Positions 58,666 through 64,000 of a stretch of 64,000 nucleotides of DNA are shown one piece after another (position 1 is the first letter of the stretch; each line of letters starts with the position of its first letter). A program made the translations under genes and the position numbers. The DNA is from Eleusine coracana subsp. coracana (Eukaryota; Streptophyta; Magnoliopsida; Poales; Poaceae), in the NCBI GenBank assembly GCA_032690845.1, contig CM064417.1:33672432-33736431 (forward strand). The letters run 5' to 3'. Below the pieces are notes generated by a model, which saw only the letters and a program-made list of their open reading frames with translations, was not told the origin of the DNA and ran no database searches.

Positions 58666-61600
58666 ATGAATTCAGGTCCTGATGAAGCTAAGAATCGTGC
58701 CCGGAGAAACCTTTTGCGCAAGAATGAATCAGAGGTTCAACAGCTTTGGGAGGAGAGCAAGGTTTTTGAGGCTTATCCTGGCAATGAACCACCAGGCCCT
58801 GGTGAAAAATTCTTCGGCAACTTCTCGTACCCATACATGAATGGTTTGCTACACTTGGGCCATGCCTTCTCATTGTCCAAGCTTGAGTTTGCTGCTGCAT
58901 ACCAAAGGCTCCGTGGGTCAAATGTCCTTTTGCCCTTTGCTTTCCACTGCACAGGAATGCCAATAAACTTGCTAGGGAGATCCAACAGTATGGAAATCCT
59001 TCGGTGTTTCCTGAAGCAAAGCACTTGAGTTATGCAGCGGCAGATGATAGCCAGGTTGATTAGGGTGCTGATGTGATCCCAGATAAATTTAAAGGTAAAA
59101 AGTCTAAGGCCACGGCCAAGGCTGGTACACATTTATACCAGTGGGAGATCATGAGGAACTTTGGTCTAAAGGATGAAGAAATCGCCAATTTTCAAGATCC
59201 TTATCACTGGTTGACCTACTTCCCTCCGCTGGGCAAGGATGTTCTCAAGAAATTTGGTTTGGCTTGCGATTGGAGAAGGTCATTCATAACTACTGACATG
59301 AATCCATTCTATGATTCTTTTGTCAAGTGGCAGATGAGAAAGCTGAAAAAATTGGGCAAGGTTGTTAAAGTGAAAGGACCGAAGACCTACCGAGAAGGGG
59401 GGGGGGGGGGGTGAATCGGTAGCTGATCACGAATTCGAATACTTCAATTTCACACCACTAGAACTCGACAAGCGTTGCAACCTAAACAGTTCTAGTAGGC
59501 CAAGACCCTATGCATGCTAGTGATCATGATGTAAAACAAAACGCGAAAGGTAAACACACTAGCCTATGCAAGCCACAAGTCACCCTATCAACTAGAACAC
59601 ACAATTGCGGAATAGTAAAGAGGGGGTCAAGGAATGCTCATGATTTTTTCCCGAGGTCTCGGAAGGATGGCGCCTTCCCCTACTCCTCGTTGGACCACTC
59701 CTGCCGGAGTCCCGGTCCCTCCTGCCACCAAGTGGAGTTCTCGCACACGAGCCCGCAATCACTCCCGAAGTGAAGACACGGTGCGCGTCACCGCTGCCAC
59801 CAAGACACAAGCTCGCCTTACTCGAGAACTTGCCGGACTCCCGGAGCCGGCACGGGCGCTCAATAGTGATGCCCCTTTTACCGACGGGTTCAAACCATGT
59901 ACAAACGTGTGACGGCATTCACAACCGATCACGATAGGCTCGATCACCGACATCTAACCGGTCTAGGTTTCACCATAGACCAAGAGTAACAACCTAGATC
60001 ATACCCTCAAGAACACTCTAGCCTTAGATGTGTAAGATTGCTCCTTGTTACTCTTACTAGCACTCTCAAGATATTCAATATCCTATTCTAGTTCTCTTCT
60101 CTTTTCCTCTTGGACCTTACCAAATGCTCTCAGGTATTCCACTGGCTAAGAGAGGTCTTCAAGACCCCAGCAACGAAGTTATATAGGCTTCCAACCTCAA
60201 ATTAGCCGTTGCTTCACGAAATCAGCTTTCTGGGTCTACTGACCGGACTGTCCGGTCACTGCCTGACCGGAACGTCCGGTTACTGCAATTCCGAGCTCCA
60301 ACGGCTCTGCCCACTGCTGAACTCCTGCTGACTGGACTGTACGGTCAGCTGACCGGACCGTCCGGTCCGTTTCTCTCTCCAGTCCAGAAACATTTTCAGC
60401 ACGCGCTTCCTCGCTGCCCAGAGTCATTTGTACAGACCGGACCGTCCGGTCTCTACAGCTCCAACTCTGACAGTTTCCTCGCTTCTTCGCTGTAAGTCCC
60501 AGACAAAACCTCTTAGTGACCGAACAGTCCGGTCAGCACTGACCCCTCTATCCGGTCACTTCGTCTAGAAGCTGAAATTTGTTGTCTTCGCTTGACTTCG
60601 TTTCCCGGTTTTTCCGAACAGCTCCTTAGCTTCTCCACTGTCATCTAGTGCGTGTGATTTCACCAAGCAACCTTGCACATCACTGACTAGACATGACCTA
60701 AGAGAATAACCTAGACCCCCTTGATAGTCCAGTTTTTCCTATGGACTCAAAGCCCTAACAACTAGACAAATGTTCTCAACACTTGCTCCATAGCTTGTCC
60801 TTAGCTTTGATCCATCTTCATCAACCCTTAGACTTCATCAAACTCACCAAGCCTCTATGCTTGTGGTCATTGTCATTAATCGTCAAGGCAACCATCATCC
60901 ACATGATTTATAGTAAAGATTAGTGAAGGTTCCTACATAGACAACACTCGTGTAGATATTAGCCCACAATTTCATAGTTACCATCTATCACCAAAACATC
61001 CATACTTCGGGGATCCAATGGTCATGAAGCTTACATAAAGACATGAAATACACAATCTACTCTCCATTGGATGGCCAACCTTGCGCTGACCATGATAGGG
61101 CAACAGGCAAAGGTGTGCAGCCACAAGAATATGTGCTGATTAAAATGGAGGTGATGTCACCTTTTCCTCCCAAGTTGAAGGTCTTAGAAGGCAGGAAAGT
61201 ATATTTGGCAGCAGCGACACTGAGACCTGAGACGATGTATGGACAGACAAATTGTTGGGTGCTGCCTGATGGAATTTATGGAGCTTTTGAGATCAATGAA
61301 ACTGATGTCTTTATTCTTACAGCAAGGGCTGCTCTTAATCTTGCATATCAACACCTATCAAGGATCCCAGAAAAGCCGACCTGCTTATGTGAGCTGTCTG
61401 GCAATGATTTGATTGGCTTCCACTGAAACCTCCTCTTGCATTCAACGGTACCATTTATGCACTTCCAATGCTCACCATCTTAACAGATAAAGGTACTGGC
61501 ATTGTGACTAGTGTTCCAAGTGACTCACCAGATGATTTCATGGCATTGCGAGATCCAGCCACAAAGCCAGCTTTGAGAGACAAGTATGGAGTGAAAGACG

Positions 61601-63598
61601 AGTGCGTCCCCAATGATGTTGTACCAATCATCCACATCCCTGAGTTTGGACTTAAGTCCGCAGAAAAGGTTTGCCTTGATCTTAAGATTAAGAGCCAGAA
61701 TGATAGGGAGAAATTGGCTGAAGCAAAAAGGATGACATATCTGAAAGGGTTTACTGATGGAACAATGATTATTGGGGAGTTTAGTGGCAGAAAGGTTCAA
61801 GAAGCGAAGCCTTTGATTAAACACAAGCTTTTGAAAGAAGGCACAACAGTGTTGTACAATGAGCCGGAGAAAAAGGTCATGTCTAGATCTGGTGATGAGT
61901 GTGTTGTTGCTCTCACAGACCAGTGGTATATAACTTATGGTGAGGCTGAATGGAAGCAGCAAGCAGCTAAATGTTTGGATGCCATGAATACATTCTCAGC
62001 TGAAACCTGCAATGGTTTTGAGCACACATTAGGCTGGCTGAACCAGTGGGCATGTTCAAGTTCCTTTGGCATAGGTACTCGTATTCCATGGGATGAGCAA
62101 TTCCTTATAGAATCTCTCTCTGATTCAACCCTTTACATGGCTTATTACACAATTGCACATCTTTTGCAAAAGGGTGATATGTATGGAAAAGAAATGTCCA
62201 CCATCAGAGCAGAAGAAATGACAGATGAAGTCTGGGATTTCGTGTTCTGTGGTGGCCCAGCACCAAAAAGCAACATCCCTCCTGCTCTACTTAACCAGAT
62301 GAAGCAATAATTTGAATATTGGTACCCATTTGACATTCGGGTATCTGGTAAGGACCTTGTCCAGAACCATCTTACATTCTGCATATACAATCATACAGCA
62401 CTTCTTCCAGAGCGCTACTGGCCTCGTGGATTCTGTTGCAATGGGCATCTTATGCTTAATTCTGAGAAGATGTCCAAGTCCACTGGGAATTTCCTAACTC
62501 TTCAGGATGCTATTATAGAATATTCTTCTGATGCCACTAGATTTGCCCTTGCTGATGCTGGTGATGGTATGGATGATGCAAACTTTGTTTCTGAAACTGC
62601 AAATTCTGCTATTATGAGGCTTACAAAAGAAATTTCATGGATGGAAGATGTTATACATGATGGATCTTCTCTTAGAGCTGGGCCATGCAATACTTTCACT
62701 GATCGCGTGTTTGCAAATGAGATAAACATTGCTATCAAAGAAACTGAGAAGAGCTACAATGCTTTTATGTTTAGAGATGCCTTGAAGTCTGGGTTTTATG
62801 ACCTCCAATTGGCCAGAGATGAGTATAGACTCTCGTGGAGGAGCAGGCATGAATTGTGATTTGTTATGGCGGTTTATGGACATCTAGACCAGGCTTATCA
62901 CCCCCATTTGTCCGCATTACGCGGAGCATGTGTGGCAAAAGATCTTGAGGAAAGAAGGCTTTGCTATCAAAGCTGGCTGGCCAACTGCAGATACCCCAGA
63001 TCCTACTCTAAGAATGGCAAACAAGTACTTACAAGATTCCATAGTTTTGATGAGAAAGCTGCTTCAGAAGCAAGAATTTGGTTCCAAGAAGCTCAAGAAA
63101 GGAGCCACACCTCCTCCATCTGTGGAAAACAAGATGAGTGTTGGTCTGATATATGTCAATGAGTATTATAGTGGCTGGAAAGAACAGTGCTTGAGGGTGC
63201 TCCAGTCTAAATTTGATAGCCCTGAGCGCTCTTTCGCTCCTGATCAAGAAATAATAGAAGCACTGAAAAATTGTTCCATTGGTCAGGAAATGAACTTGAA
63301 ACAAGTTCAGAAGCTGTGCATGCCCTTTATCAGGTTCAAGAAAGATGAGGCAAGGGAGGTTGGCGCTCAGGCTTTGGACTTGAAGCTGCCTTTCAGCGAG
63401 ATGGATGTTCTTCGGGAGAATTTGGAGTTGATAAAAAGGCAGCTAGGCCTTGAGCATGTTGAGGTCCTGTCAGCATGTGATGAAACTGCTCATGCTAAAG
63501 CTGGAGAGAATGTTAAACTGCTGAATCAGAATCTACCGTCCCCTGGTGACCCTGTGGCAATCTTCCTAAGCAGACAGCAGTTTGAAGGTCAAAACTGA
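58666..63598 (+). pseudogene. Cytosolic leucyl-tRNA synthetase pseudogene
   Basis: Reads along nearly the whole eukaryotic-type LeuRS: ATG 58666, 'SEVQQLWEESKVFEAYPG', HIGH motif in 'MNGLLHLGHAFSLSKLEF', 'PFAFHCTGMPI', 'DWRRSFITTDMNPFYDSFV', editing domain 'LRPETMYGQTNCWVLPDG' and 'LTDKGTGIVTSVPSDSPDD', KMSKS (62467-62481), 'SSDATRFALADAGDGMDD', and the C-terminal region to 63598. Lesions: about 13-bp deletion at 58966, TAG 59061, solo LTR at 59371-61035, 1-bp loss near 61418, TAA 62308, frameshift near 62835, TAG 62885. An acceptor before the ATG (GCGCAG, 58661) and an unspliced terminal intron show that it is not a retrocopy. The live enzyme charges tRNA-Leu; this copy cannot. Confidence 0.93.
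59371..61035 (-). mobile_element. Solo LTR related to element B
   Basis: A 1665-bp LTR starting TGAAAGGACC and ending GCTTACA, similar to the element B LTRs (shared TGAAAGGA start, the ATGGCGCCTTCCC block, the 'CAATGGTCATGAA' end). Perfect 5-bp duplication TAAAG at 59366-59370 and 61036-61040, with the synthetase reading ('KVVK' then 'DMKYTIYSPLDG') resuming exactly. Internal DNA is gone, as after LTR-LTR recombination. Strand given by analogy with element B. Confidence 0.92.
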
Positions 63599-64000
63599 GC
63601 TTTGTTATTTGTAAAGACACTTTTGTTCTTTTTGCATGTTACAGTTTTCTTAGCATTGAGCTTTTACAATATGGATATTGTGTGCTAATATGCAGGAGCT
63701 GGAGGTGTGTATCCATGAGATTGAGCAGGACCATCCATGATGGTTTTAGGAATGGTATGTATAAATCATCCACTTTGCTGTGCCATCATTTTTGTGAGAG
63801 CCACCAGACATCGCTAGTTTGAGCTTTGAAATTATTAATGAAATTAGCACCCTTGCACTCAAACTTTCTGGTTCTTGCAGTTTCAATTGTATTCCCTTCG
63901 TGGTTAAAGACAACATTCTTAGTTCAATTTTGAACTAGATTTTGAGAATTGAGGGAGTATTATGGGAGCTGCTATATTGCTGTACTTGATGAAGCTTATT
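63599..64000 (+). other. Terminal intron and 3' end of the synthetase relic
   Basis: A donor-like GAAG|GTCAAA overlaps the apparent stop at 63598 and an acceptor AATATGCAG lies near 63696; the next bases read 'GAGGVYP*' in the joined frame. This is what a retained last intron would look like. The rest appears to be 3' untranslated DNA. Confidence 0.5.

Overview
The window looks like nuclear DNA of a grass (Poaceae). Spliced plant genes with GT/AG introns (a RabD/Rab1 GTPase, PWWP proteins, F-box/LRR, MATH-BTB, B3-like and a cytosolic leucyl-tRNA synthetase relic) sit between nested LTR retrotransposons and small DNA transposons of grass type. The species cannot be fixed from sequence alone.

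Left part (1-22 kb): a graveyard of mobile DNA. A broken FAR1-type MULE transposase lies at the left edge. A minus-strand transposon-type Ulp1 (C48/DUF1985) gene is scattered in three pieces (about 21.9-20.7, 10.6-10.0 and 3.3-2.1 kb). Two LTR retrotransposons separate the pieces: a gag-only element with a tRNA-Asp-type primer site (3.3-10.0 kb), and a SIRE/Opie-like Copia element on the minus strand (10.6-20.7 kb).

Centre (23-34.4 kb): the gene-rich core. Two tandem PWWP genes lie head to tail. The second appears complete (738 codons); the first has lost most of the long middle exon and seems to use a splice donor inside the remnant. A hAT-type nonautonomous element with a perfect 8-bp duplication and a tRNA-like segment lies just upstream of the second copy. 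An apparently intact eight-exon Rab1 gene follows on the minus strand, convergent with the PWWP pair.

Right-centre (35-53.4 kb): a local F-box family. It consists of a pseudogene whose first intron carries a Mutator-like MITE and a 5.76-kb short-LTR Copia element, a tiny remnant, and an intact 3-exon F-box gene. A single-exon B3-like gene lies between the pseudogene and the remnant, and a MATH-BTB gene lies downstream.

Right edge (53.4-64 kb): a tRNA-derived SINE with long target duplications, a hAT-like element, and an unprocessed cytosolic leucyl-tRNA synthetase pseudogene. The pseudogene is split by a solo LTR, distantly related to the LTRs of the 10-20 kb Copia element, with a perfect 5-bp target duplication.

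Splice models were assigned by eye, by reading frame and paralogue comparison. No database or alignment program was used.
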